From Piscinibacter sp. (GTDB lineage: Bacteria > Pseudomonadota > Gammaproteobacteria > Burkholderiales > Burkholderiaceae_C), in the NCBI GenBank assembly GCA_017983795.1, contig JAGOAS010000015.1:1-64000 (forward strand): 64,000 nt of DNA, given 5' to 3'. The first letter of the stretch is position 1. Every line of letters begins with the position of its first letter. A program made the position numbers and the translations under genes. This document shows positions 22,576 to 35,449 of this stretch, piece after piece. The notes beneath the pieces are model-generated. The model did no database searches. It was not told the origin of the DNA and saw only the letters and a program-made list of their open reading frames with translations.

Positions 22576-24930
22576 GTGAATCGAGCGATCGTCTGCGTCG
22601 CAGCTTGTGCACTCGCCTGCGGATCGGCCGCACGGGCGAGCGGCCTGGAACTGCGCCAGGCCGAGCGCAGCGGCGTGGCCGGCGAGCCGGCGCGGGCGGT
22701 GGTGCTGCCCGATGAACTGTCGGCCGGCGACGCGCCGGCGCAGCCGCTGACGGCGCAGTACCGCCTGCGTGCCGAACTCGGACCGCGCGCGGGGGCCACC
22801 GCCCTGTACTTGCCCGGCCTCATCGCGCATGCCCGCATCCGTGTCAACGGCCACGTGCTGTTCGACACGCTGGACCGGCGCGCGCAACCGCTGCCGCGTA
22901 GCGCCGAGCGCATCCAGCTGCTGCGGCTGCCCGACGAGTTCGTGCACGACGGCGTCAACGAGATCACCATCGAGGCCGCCGCGACGCGCTACCTCAGCCT
23001 GTCGCCGGTGTGGATCGGCGGCGTCGCCGAGCTGGAGCGGCTGTACGACGAGCGGCTGCTGGGCGCGGTGATCGGGCCGGCGATCGTGGCCACGGTGATG
23101 GGCTGTCTCGCGCTGTGCGTGCTGCTGCTGTGGGCGCGCCGGCCGGCGCAGTCGTCGTACGGCTACTTCGGCGCCGGCGCGCTGTGCTGGGCGCTGCACA
23201 GCGCGTGGACCGTGCTGCCCGCCCCCTTGCTGCACGGCGTGCATCTGGGCGTCTGGTGGACATCGATGTACTCGGCCTTCGTCGTGCTGCTGGTGATCTT
23301 CTGCGTGCGCTTCGCCGGCTGGCACTGGCCGCGTTTCGACCGCACGCTGTGGATCATGGCGCTGGCGGCGCCCGCCGTGCTGTACGCGGCCGCGGCGCTC
23401 GGCCACCTGGCCGAGGCGGCCGAGGCCTGGCGCCTGGCCTGCATCGGCATCGTGCTGATCGGCGTCGTCGCCGTGGGGCTGCACGCCTGGCGGCGGCGCG
23501 ACGTGGCCAGCGTGCTGCTGCTGGCCAGCGGTGCGGTGTCGCTGGTCTTCGGGCTGCGCGACTGGGAGATCGCCCACCGCGGCGCCGACAACAACCCGGT
23601 GTACCTCACGCCCTACGCGGGCCTGCTCTTCATTGCCCTGGTCGCGTGGATGCTGATCGACGGCTTTGTGCACGCCACGCAGGCGCTGGAGCGGGTCAAC
23701 GCCGGCCTGGAGGATCGCGTCGCACGCAAGAGTGAGGCGCTGCGCGTCGCGCTGGAGGACATGCGCGCCGCGCGCGATGCCGCCCAGGCGGCCGACCGCG
23801 CCAAGTCGCGCTTCCTGGCCGCCGCCAGCCACGACCTGCGCCAGCCGGTGCACGCCATCGGGCTCTACCTCGCGGCGATACCGCCGGCAGCGGTGCCGGA
23901 GGCCATCCGCGACACGCTGGCGCGCATGGGCACCTCGCTGCGCGCGCTGGGGGCGATGTTCGACGCGCTGCTGGACGTGTCGCGCATGGATGCCGGCGCC
24001 GTCGTGCCACGGCCCGAGCCCTTCGATCTCGACGCGCTGATGCACCGCCTGGGCGACGAGTTCGCGCCGCTGGCCGAAGGCAAGGGGCTGCGCCTGCTGC
24101 TGCACGGCGACGCGCGCGCCGCCGGGCGGCGTGCGCTGGCCGATCCCTTCCTGGTCGAGCGCATCGTGCGCAACCTGCTCGCCAACGCCGTGAAGTACAC
24201 ACCTGCCGGCGGCGTGCTGCTGGCGTGGCGGCTGCGCGCAGGCGGCGCGCCGGGCTGGCGCATCGAGGTGCGCGACACCGGCGTCGGCATCGAGCCCTCG
24301 CTGCAGTCGCGCGTCTTCGACGAGTTCGTGCAGGGCAGCCCGCGCGCCGAGAGTGGCGGCGACGGGCTCGGCCTCGGGCTCGCGATCGTGCGCCGCCTGA
24401 CGCGCCTGATGGGGCTGGCGCTCGACATGCGCTCCGTGCCCGGGCGGGGTACGCGCTTCCGGCTCGGCCTGCCCGCCACCGAGGCGCCGGCCGCGCCGGT
24501 GAAGACGCTGCCCGAGACCGCGCTCGCGCCGGGCGCCTGGATCTGCCTGCTCGAGGACGATGCCGCCGTGCTCGGCGCGATGCGCCGCCTCGTCGAACAC
24601 TGGGGCTGCCGTGTCGTCGAGGGGGCCGACGCGGCGCAGGCGCTGGACGACTGGCACCGCAGCGGCTGCCCGCGCCCGAGCGCCATCGTCGCCGACCTGC
24701 AACTCGGCGCGGCGGACGGGTTGGACGCCGTGCGCCGCCTGAGGGAAGGCTTTGGCACGCCGGGCCTGCCGGCGCTCGTGGTGACTGGCGATGCGTCGCC
24801 CGATCGCATTGCCCGCCTCAACGATTCCGGCACGCCCTGGCTCGCCAAGCCGGTTCCCGCGGCGCGCCTGCGCTGCTGGCTGACCCAGGCCGCTGCCGCG
24901 CACCCGGGAGGGCCGTCATGCGGGTGTTGA
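22576..24930 (+). CDS. Hybrid sensor histidine kinase with 7TM (7TMR-DISM-type) sensor
   Basis: A 784-residue kinase with GTG start 22576 and a signal peptide. A periplasmic beta-rich domain (about 25-150) is followed by seven hydrophobic helices (about 165-365), a coiled coil, and the kinase core with H419 in AAASHDLRQPVHAIGLYL. ATPase boxes are N in NLLANAVKYTPAGG, DTGVGI and GDGLGLGLAIVRRL. A C-terminal receiver domain (about 655-775) holds EDD, D in IVADLQLG and a Lys in LAKPVP. HDLRQP kinases of this layout usually pair with a NarL-type regulator, here the overlapping next gene. Ligand unknown. Confidence 0.92.
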   Translation: MNRAIVCVAACALACGSAARASGLELRQAERSGVAGEPARAVVLPDELSAGDAPAQPLTAQYRLRAELGPRAGATALYLPGLIAHARIRVNGHVLFDTLDRRAQPLPRSAERIQLLRLPDEFVHDGVNEITIEAAATRYLSLSPVWIGGVAELERLYDERLLGAVIGPAIVATVMGCLALCVLLLWARRPAQSSYGYFGAGALCWALHSAWTVLPAPLLHGVHLGVWWTSMYSAFVVLLVIFCVRFAGWHWPRFDRTLWIMALAAPAVLYAAAALGHLAEAAEAWRLACIGIVLIGVVAVGLHAWRRRDVASVLLLASGAVSLVFGLRDWEIAHRGADNNPVYLTPYAGLLFIALVAWMLIDGFVHATQALERVNAGLEDRVARKSEALRVALEDMRAARDAAQAADRAKSRFLAAASHDLRQPVHAIGLYLAAIPPAAVPEAIRDTLARMGTSLRALGAMFDALLDVSRMDAGAVVPRPEPFDLDALMHRLGDEFAPLAEGKGLRLLLHGDARAAGRRALADPFLVERIVRNLLANAVKYTPAGGVLLAWRLRAGGAPGWRIEVRDTGVGIEPSLQSRVFDEFVQGSPRAESGGDGLGLGLAIVRRLTRLMGLALDMRSVPGRGTRFRLGLPATEAPAAPVKTLPETALAPGAWICLLEDDAAVLGAMRRLVEHWGCRVVEGADAAQALDDWHRSGCPRPSAIVADLQLGAADGLDAVRRLREGFGTPGLPALVVTGDASPDRIARLNDSGTPWLAKPVPAARLRCWLTQAAAAHPGGPSCGC

Positions 24931-25538
24931 TCGCCGACGATCATCCGCTGGTGCGCGATGCGCTGGCGCGCGCGCTGGCCGCGGTCGACCCGGCGCTGGA
25001 CGCCGTCGAGGCGGGCGACGGCCACGAGCTGCTGGCACGCCTGGACGAACAGGCCTTCGATCTGGCGCTGGTCGACCTGCTGATGCCCGGCATGGACGGC
25101 GTGAACGGCGTGCGTGCGTTGCGCCGGCGCTGCCCCACGCTGCCCGTTATCGTCGTCTCCGGACAGGTCGAGCCGGGCACGGTGCGGGCCGTGCTCGAGG
25201 CCGGTGCCGCGGGCTTCGTGCCCAAGACCGGCGCGGCCGAGACGCTGCTGCTGGCCTGCGGTGTCGTCGCCAGCGGCGGCGTCTACGTGCCGCCCCACGC
25301 GCTGCTGGCCTTGCACGACGGCGGCGCGCCGGCCGCGCCCACGGTTGCGCTGACGCCGCGCCAGCGCGACGTGCTCGCGCTGTTGATGGACGGCGAGCCC
25401 AACAAGCGCATCGCGCAGCGTCTCGGCCTCACCGAGGGGACCGTGAAGCTGCACATCGCCGCGCTGCTGCGTGCCCTGCAGGCGCGCAACCGCACCGAGG
25501 CCGTGGTGCGGGCGCGTCAGCTATCTCCAAGGGCATAG
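24918..25538 (+). CDS. NarL/LuxR-type response regulator
   Basis: A 206-residue regulator starting at ATG 24918, 13 bases inside the hybrid kinase gene, hence its natural partner. The receiver domain has D7-D8 pocket residues, D53 in LALVDLLMPG, S81 and K103 in GFVPKTGA. The GerE domain (about 140-200) has LTPRQRDVLALLMDGEPNKRIAQRLGLTEGTVKLHIAALLRAL. Phosphorylation should promote DNA binding. The next genes (25639, 25912) are on the same strand and may be targets. Confidence 0.93.
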   Translation: MRVLIADDHPLVRDALARALAAVDPALDAVEAGDGHELLARLDEQAFDLALVDLLMPGMDGVNGVRALRRRCPTLPVIVVSGQVEPGTVRAVLEAGAAGFVPKTGAAETLLLACGVVASGGVYVPPHALLALHDGGAPAAPTVALTPRQRDVLALLMDGEPNKRIAQRLGLTEGTVKLHIAALLRALQARNRTEAVVRARQLSPRA

Positions 25539-25638
25539 CCCAGGCTCCCCTGCGCCGTGGGCGCGCCGCAGCGCCGCTCCTCCTAGAGTGGACCGCGCGC
25601 AATCACCGCGCTTCGATCTCACTTCCAGGAGAGCCGAC

Positions 25639-25890
25639 ATGGAAACTGCCAACCGCGGCTTCGGCCGCTACGAAAGCGCTGCCCTGTGGATCGCCGCGAT
25701 CCTCATGCTGGTGGCGATCGCCCTCTACGGCTGGCTGGCCGGCGGCGTGCCCGCCAGCGCACCGCCCCTGGTGGTGGCCGGCGCCGTGCACGCCGAGCCC
25801 GCCGCCACCGCGGTGCCCGAGGTGATGCCGAGCATCCCGCCCACCGCGCTCGACGACGCGCTGCCGGAAGAGCCCGTGCCGACCTTCTGA
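25639..25890 (+). CDS. Small single-span membrane protein
   Basis: An 83-residue protein starting at ATG 25639 after CCAGGAG. One hydrophobic helix (about 14-35, ALWIAAILMLVAIALYGWLAG) is followed by a Pro/Ala/Glu-rich segment with PSIPPTALDDALPEEPVP. No known domain. It is 100 bases after the response regulator, with a TAGAGT element at about 25585 as a possible -10. Function unknown. Confidence 0.6.
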   Translation: METANRGFGRYESAALWIAAILMLVAIALYGWLAGGVPASAPPLVVAGAVHAEPAATAVPEVMPSIPPTALDDALPEEPVPTF

Positions 25891-25911
25891 GGCCGCGCGA
25901 GGGAGGATCTC

Positions 25912-26742
25912 ATGGCCGACCGCGACTTGCTGCAGCTGCTCTACGTGACGTCGGGCGTCGTGCTCGTGCTGGGCTACGGCCCGCAGCTGCGCCGCCTCGT
26001 CCTGCATCCCGAAGCCGGCGCCATCGCCTGCCCGATGAGCAGCTGGCTGCTGTGGACCGCCTGCCGCGTCGTCGCGCTCGCCTACAGCGCCTGCGCTGTG
26101 CGCGACGCAGCGCTGACGCTCATCGTCAGCCTCGACGTTGCGGGCCGCGCTGCGGTGCTGGCGCTGCTCGTGCGCGTGCACTGGATCCGGCGCCGGCGGC
26201 GCCGGCCGCGCGCGGCCCCCTGGCCGGCCGCTTGGGGCGCGTTGGCGCTGCTGGCGTCGACGCCACTGCTGCTGGGATGCCGTCAGCCTCAGACCGGCCC
26301 GCCGGCCCGCACGGCCACGAACCCGCAACAGGCGTCACAGGTGTCACAGGCGAGGCTCGCGTGGCTGCGACGACACGTGCTGAACCTCGTGCTGCTGCCC
26401 TTACTCGACGACGGCGAACCGCAGCGCTGGATCGAGCCTCGCCAGGCGTTCGACTGCCTGGGGCCGCTCGCCGTGCGCGTCGACGGCCGGCCCCTCGAGG
26501 ACGGCGCTGCCGTCCCGTCCACGCCGTTCGTGCTGGAGTGGCGCGGCGAACAGTGCGCGCTGGCCTGGGGCGGCGTGCTGCCGCTGTCGGGCCGCATCAC
26601 TCTGCAGGTGCGTAGATCCGCCACGGCCATCGCTGCGTTCGTCGAACCCGACGACATCGTGCTGCCGGTCGACGGCATTCCGCTGCGGCTGCACGATGCC
26701 TTCGCCACGGCCGTGGACGTGGGACCGATGGATGGGCCATGA
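25912..26742 (+). CDS. PQ-loop/SemiSWEET-like membrane protein fused to a lipoprotein-like domain
   Basis: A 276-residue frame, 21 bases after the small membrane protein. The N-terminal third has three hydrophobic helices and a PQ-loop-like motif (VLVLGYGPQLRRLV, SSWLLWTACRVVALAY), resembling SemiSWEET half-transporters. A run of arginines (about 90-97) leads into PWPAAWGALALLASTPLLLGC, which looks like a second, lipoprotein-type signal with lipobox. A soluble domain of about 145 residues follows (LDDGEPQRWIEPRQAFDCLGP and AFVEPDDIVLPVDGIPLRLHD). It could be one fusion or two genes sharing a frame, the second from a GTG near 26175. Function unknown. Confidence 0.6.
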   Translation: MADRDLLQLLYVTSGVVLVLGYGPQLRRLVLHPEAGAIACPMSSWLLWTACRVVALAYSACAVRDAALTLIVSLDVAGRAAVLALLVRVHWIRRRRRRPRAAPWPAAWGALALLASTPLLLGCRQPQTGPPARTATNPQQASQVSQARLAWLRRHVLNLVLLPLLDDGEPQRWIEPRQAFDCLGPLAVRVDGRPLEDGAAVPSTPFVLEWRGEQCALAWGGVLPLSGRITLQVRRSATAIAAFVEPDDIVLPVDGIPLRLHDAFATAVDVGPMDGP

Positions 26743-26757
26743 ACCCGCGGCCGACGG

Positions 26758-27420
26758 TCAGGGCGACGCCGCTTCGGCCACGCGCTGCGCCGGCAGCTTC
26801 CAGCTGCCGCTGCGGATCTCGGCGTGCGTGAGGCGGCGCACCTCCACCTTGGCGATGCCGCTGATGCCGAGCTTGCGCGCCGCGGCGTGGCTGAGGTCGA
26901 TCACGCGGCCGTCCTTGAACGGCCCGCGGTCGTTGACGCGCACCACCACCTCGCGGCGGTTCTTCGGGTTGCGCACCACGGCGTAGCTGGGCAGCGGCAT
27001 GGTCTTGTGCGCCGCCGTCATCGCGTGCATGTCGTAGACCTCGCCGGTGGCGGTGCGGCGGCCGTGAAAGGGCCGGCCGTACCAGGAGGCGATGCCGGTC
27101 TCGGTGATCGGCACATCCTCCGCGAGCGGCTCGTAGAGCTCGCCCTTGATCTCGTAGGGCAGGTTGGGCGCGCCCTGCGGAATGGCCGAAACGCGCGGCA
27201 CCGCATCGGGCGGGTGCGGGCGCGGCGCGGCCGGCGGCGTTGCCGCGGCGCGCGCCGGTGCCGGCGGCGGGGCCTCGGCCGCGGGCGCTGCTGCGGGCGG
27301 CGGCGCGGGCCAGGGCAGCGGCAGGCTGGGCAGGCGCAGGCTGCTGCAGCCGGCCAGCAGGCCGGCGGCGAGCAGCCAGGCGGCGCGGCGGGCAAGGATG
27401 CCGGGCAGGGCGGTGTCCAT
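26758..27420 (-). CDS. rlpA: RlpA-type septal ring lytic transglycosylase lipoprotein
   Basis: A 220-residue lipoprotein. Start 27420 places the signal and lipobox LLAGC at the N-terminus. A Pro/Ala-rich linker follows, then the RlpA double-psi beta-barrel: ETGIASWYGRPFHGRRTATGE, YDMHAMTAAHKTMPLPSYAVVRNPKNRREVVVRVNDRGPFKDGRVIDLSHAAARKLG. The catalytic-type Asp in VNDRGPF is present. There is no C-terminal SPOR domain, so septal targeting would need another route. RlpA cleaves denuded glycan strands at division sites in some species. Confidence 0.92.
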   Translation of the reverse strand: MDTALPGILARRAAWLLAAGLLAGCSSLRLPSLPLPWPAPPPAAAPAAEAPPPAPARAAATPPAAPRPHPPDAVPRVSAIPQGAPNLPYEIKGELYEPLAEDVPITETGIASWYGRPFHGRRTATGEVYDMHAMTAAHKTMPLPSYAVVRNPKNRREVVVRVNDRGPFKDGRVIDLSHAAARKLGISGIAKVEVRRLTHAEIRSGSWKLPAQRVAEAASP

Positions 27421-27644
27421 GGCGGCAGTGAACGGCGCGCCGCGGCCGCGCTGCAGCGGCGGATACGTTTCATGGCCGGGCGTCGTGACAAGCGGCCGGA
27501 ACGCGCCGGCGCGAGGGGGGAAGGTGCAAGTAACGGCAACTGGCGGCTGCGGCGCCGGCGCAACGGGTGGACTGACATTCCACAAGCGCGTGCGCGGCTG
27601 CACTGTCCAGAATGGATCGCGACATCCACGCTTCGAGGACGACC

Positions 27645-28121
27645 ATGACCCTGCGCACCGCCTTGCCGCTCACGCTCGCCGCCGCTTTCATCACGGGCTG
27701 CGCGCTCGAAGTGCAGAACCGCCAGCCGGCGCAGGAGCTGGCGCAGGCGGCCAGGCCGCCGGGCTCGGTCTATACCGGCTGGCGCGTGTTCCAGGAGCGC
27801 TGCGCCGGCTGCCACGGCGAGGCGGCCACCGGCACCGCCAAGGCGCCCAACCTGCTGGAACGCGTGCAGACGCTCGGCCCGCGCAGCTTCGTCAGCCGCG
27901 TGCTCTACCGCTACGACTGGGGCATCCCGGCGGCGCAGGCGGGCAGCGAGAGCGCGGCGCGCGAGGCGCTGGTCGAGGAGATCCTGCAGCGCCGCCAGGG
28001 CGCGATCCAGATGCCCGCCTGGCAGGGCGAGCCGCGCGTGCAGGCGCACATCGCCGACCTCTATGCCTGGCTGTCGGCGCGCGCGCAGGGCACGCAGGGG
28101 CCGGGACGCCCGACGCCGTAG
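27645..28121 (+). CDS. Monohaem cytochrome c lipoprotein
   Basis: A 158-residue exported protein. Start ATG 27645 puts the lipobox ITGC at residue 20. The haem site CAGCH lies in FQERCAGCHGEAATGTAKAPNL; the likely axial Met is in GAIQMPAW. The C-terminus ADLYAWLSARA is typical of class I c-type cytochromes. It is probably an electron carrier anchored facing the periplasm. No partner oxidoreductase is adjacent; an HD-GYP-type gene follows after 101 bases. Confidence 0.85.
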   Translation: MTLRTALPLTLAAAFITGCALEVQNRQPAQELAQAARPPGSVYTGWRVFQERCAGCHGEAATGTAKAPNLLERVQTLGPRSFVSRVLYRYDWGIPAAQAGSESAAREALVEEILQRRQGAIQMPAWQGEPRVQAHIADLYAWLSARAQGTQGPGRPTP

Positions 28122-28222
28122 CGGCCGCGGCGGTTGCAGCCGGACACGCTCTCGCGCGCGGCCGGCCTTCAGCTTCGCGCGGCGGCGCCGATAGGGCGGT
28201 GGACAGCCCCAGGGAGCGTCCC

Positions 28223-29494
28223 ATGTCCACCTCGAACCGCAGCGCCTCGGCCTTCGCCAGCGCCAACCCGCACGCGCTGGCAGCCATCCTCGAAGCCAGC
28301 GAGACGCGCCGCATCATCGCGGCCACCGACATCTTCGATCTCGCCGGCACCAAGCTGTGGGCGCGCAACCAGCCGGTGTCGGCCGAGCTGCAGCGCAAGC
28401 TGCTCGACCGCAAGCTGCGCGAGCCGCTGGAGGCCTGCCTGGTTGCCGAAGACGGCGTCACGCCGGCCTCGCTGGCGGCGGCGCTGGCGCAGCGCATCGA
28501 CTCCGACGGCGGCCTCGCGCCGCTGCTGCGCCCGCAGGCGTCCATGCTGCTGCGCGAGGTGACGCACCTGCACCTGCACCCGGTGGCACAGCTGCTGCTG
28601 TCGGCCGCGCAGGCGGCGCGGCCCGAGAGCTTCGATCATGCGGTGGCGGCGATGGCGCTCACCGGCGCGCTGATGGCACGCCACGGCGGCCAGGCGCCGG
28701 AGATCCGTGTGGCGATGATCGCCGGCCTGCTGCACGACCTCGGCGAGATGTACATCGCGCCCGAGTTCGGCGAGGCCGAGGCCGACCGCGAGCTCGACGC
28801 GCTCGCCTACCGCCAGCTGGTGGTGCATCCGCACGTCGGCCTGCTGCTGGTGGCGCAGCTCACCAACTACCCCGGCGCGGTGGCGCGCGCCGTGGCCGAG
28901 CACCACGAGCGGCTCGACGGCTCGGGCTATCCGCACCGCCTCACGGGCGACCGCATCTCGGTGCTCGGCCGCCTCGTCGCCGTCGCCGATGCAGCGCTGG
29001 CCGCGCTGCGCGGCCCGGACGCGGCGCTGCAGCGCGCCAGCGTCGCGCTGCGTGCGGTGCCGGGCGAATTCGACCTCGCCTGGGTCGGCCACCTCACGCG
29101 CGCCGCGGGCGACGAGCCGGCGCTGACGCCGGTGATGGAGCCGGCCGACATCCGCGCGCGCCGCGCGGCGCTCGGCGAGGTGCTGCAGGCGGCCGAAGAC
29201 AACGTCGCGCTGCTCGGCGTCGGCGAGCGTTCGCCGGCGCTGCGTGCGGCACTCGAGCTGGCTTCCTTCCTGGTCGCGCGGCTGCGCGTCGGCTGGAACG
29301 AGAGCGGGCTGTGGCACCCGCAGGCCGCCAGCGGCGCGGACGCCGCCGAGGTCGAGGCGGTCGAAGACGAGCTCTACTTCCGCCTGCGCGGCATCCAGCG
29401 CGCCGTGCTGATGCGCGCCGGCGAGCTGCCGGCCGAGGAGGCCGCCACGCTCGCCGCGCTGTGCGATTCGCTGCCGATGGGGCGGATGGGCTAG
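28223..29494 (+). CDS. HD-GYP-type phosphohydrolase-like protein
   Basis: A 423-residue cytosolic protein. The middle third carries an HD-GYP domain: LLHDLGEMYIAPEF, VHPHVGLLL, and an intact HHERLDGSGYPHRL motif. This family degrades cyclic-di-GMP. The usual HDIGK lysine is Glu here (HDLGE), and the VADxxDAL motif reads VADAALAAL. The metal-ligand His/Asp set appears mostly present, but activity is uncertain. The N-terminal 110 residues and the C-terminal 140 are helical, with no receiver domain. Confidence 0.8.
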   Translation: MSTSNRSASAFASANPHALAAILEASETRRIIAATDIFDLAGTKLWARNQPVSAELQRKLLDRKLREPLEACLVAEDGVTPASLAAALAQRIDSDGGLAPLLRPQASMLLREVTHLHLHPVAQLLLSAAQAARPESFDHAVAAMALTGALMARHGGQAPEIRVAMIAGLLHDLGEMYIAPEFGEAEADRELDALAYRQLVVHPHVGLLLVAQLTNYPGAVARAVAEHHERLDGSGYPHRLTGDRISVLGRLVAVADAALAALRGPDAALQRASVALRAVPGEFDLAWVGHLTRAAGDEPALTPVMEPADIRARRAALGEVLQAAEDNVALLGVGERSPALRAALELASFLVARLRVGWNESGLWHPQAASGADAAEVEAVEDELYFRLRGIQRAVLMRAGELPAEEAATLAALCDSLPMGRMG

Positions 29495-29510
29495 ATCCGC
29501 CCCGCCGGGC

Positions 29511-31244
<1,734 letters not shown>

Positions 31245-31278
31245 TCGGGTCTCCTCAGATGTGCTCCCCTTTGTTGTC

Positions 31279-31310
31279 GGTCGCCGGCCGGGCAGCGGGA
31301 GCCGGCGACC
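31279..31310 (-). promoter_or_regulatory. Perfect 10-bp stem-loop between glpU and glpV
   Basis: GGTCGCCGGC (31279-31288) is an exact inverted repeat of GCCGGCGACC (31301-31310) with a 12-base loop. It sits in the only sizable gap of the glp transport genes, just before the binding-protein gene. It could stabilise or partly terminate the message to set glpV levels. No T tract follows on the minus strand. Confidence 0.5.
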
Positions 31311-31325
31311 CTTGCAAACGGTGCG

Positions 31326-31634
31326 TCAGCCCTTGCGCATGATCAGCGCGAGCAGCGCCATCGAGAGCGCGAAGCTGATCCAGATCGAGGGCTCTTCCTC
31401 GAGCGACATCGCCTCCATCAGCTTCTCGCTGACCGCGACGAACAGCAGGTTGACGTAGGCCGCGCTCAAGAGCCCGATGAACAGGCGATCGCCGCGCGTC
31501 GTGGCGATCGGCAGGAAGCCGCGCCGCTCGACGGTGGGCGAGCGGATCTCCCAGATCGTCATGCCGATCAGCATCGCCACGATGCAGGCGAAGAACACCG
31601 CCACGGGCGTGGTCCAGGCCATCCAGTCGAACAT
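31326..31634 (-). CDS. glpU: DUF2160 membrane protein of the glycerol transporter
   Basis: A 102-residue protein with three hydrophobic helices: PVAVFFACIVAMLIGMTIWE, RLFIGLLSAAYVNLLFVAV and IWISFALSMALLALI. The RSPTVERRGFLPIATTRGDRLFIGLL block is the DUF2160 signature. It lies 10 bases after glpQ and before glpV, the conserved position of this family in GlpSTPQUV glycerol importers. Its role is unknown; it may be an accessory subunit. Confidence 0.88.
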   Translation of the reverse strand: MFDWMAWTTPVAVFFACIVAMLIGMTIWEIRSPTVERRGFLPIATTRGDRLFIGLLSAAYVNLLFVAVSEKLMEAMSLEEEPSIWISFALSMALLALIMRKG

Positions 31635-31644
31635 CTCGAACTCC

Positions 31645-32449
31645 TCAGACGCGGCCCATCGCGAAACCCTTCGCGATGTAGTTGCGCACGAACCAGATCA
31701 CGATCGCACCCGGCACGATGGTCAGCACGCCGGCGGCGGCGAGCACGCCCCAGTCCATGCCGGAGGCGCTGACGGTGCGCGTCATCGTCGCGACGATGGG
31801 CTTGGCGTTGACGCTGGTCAGCGTGCGCGCCATCAGCAGCTCGACCCAGCTGAACATGAAGCAGAAGAAGGCGGCCACGCCGACGCCGGCCTTGATCAGC
31901 GGGATGAAGATGGTCAGGAAGAAGCGCGGGAAGGAATAGCCGTCGATGTAGGCCGTCTCGTCGATCTCGCGCGGCACGCCGCTCATGAAACCCTCCAGGA
32001 TCCACACCGCCAGCGGCACGTTGAACACCAGGTGCGCCAGCGCCACCGCGATGTGCGTGTCCATCAGCCCGAGCGTGGTGTAGAGCTGGAAGAAGGGCAG
32101 CAGGAATACCGCCGGCGGCGTCATGCGGTTGGTCAGCAGCCAGAAGAAGACGTGCTTGTCGCCGAGGAACGAGTAGCGCGAGAAGGCATAGGCCGCCGGC
32201 AGCGCCACCAGCAGCGACACCGCCGTATTGATCGCCACGTAGATCAGCGAGTTGATGTAGCCCGAGTACCAGGACGCGTCGGTGAAGATCACCTTGTAGT
32301 TGTCCCAGGTGAAGGCCTGCGGCCACAGCGAGAAGACGCCGAGGATCTCCTCGTTGGTCTTGAAGCTCATGTTGACCATCCAGTACACCGGCAGGATGGC
32401 GAATACGAGGTAGAGGATCAGGAACAGCACCCTCTTGTGGAAGCGGTTC

Positions 32450-32457
<8 letters not shown>
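31645..32457 (-). CDS. glpQ: Glycerol ABC transporter permease GlpQ
   Basis: A 270-residue inner-membrane permease of the carbohydrate ABC family (MalG-like). Six hydrophobic helices; the first is VLFLILYLVFAILPVYWMVNMSF. The EAA loop contacting the ATPases is VPREIDETAYIDGYSFPRFFLTIFIPLIKAG. Its start overlaps the end of glpP by 8 bases. Confidence 0.93.
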
Positions 32458-34368
<1,911 letters not shown>

Positions 34369-34369
34369 G

Positions 34370-35439
<1,070 letters not shown>

Positions 35440-35449
<10 letters not shown>

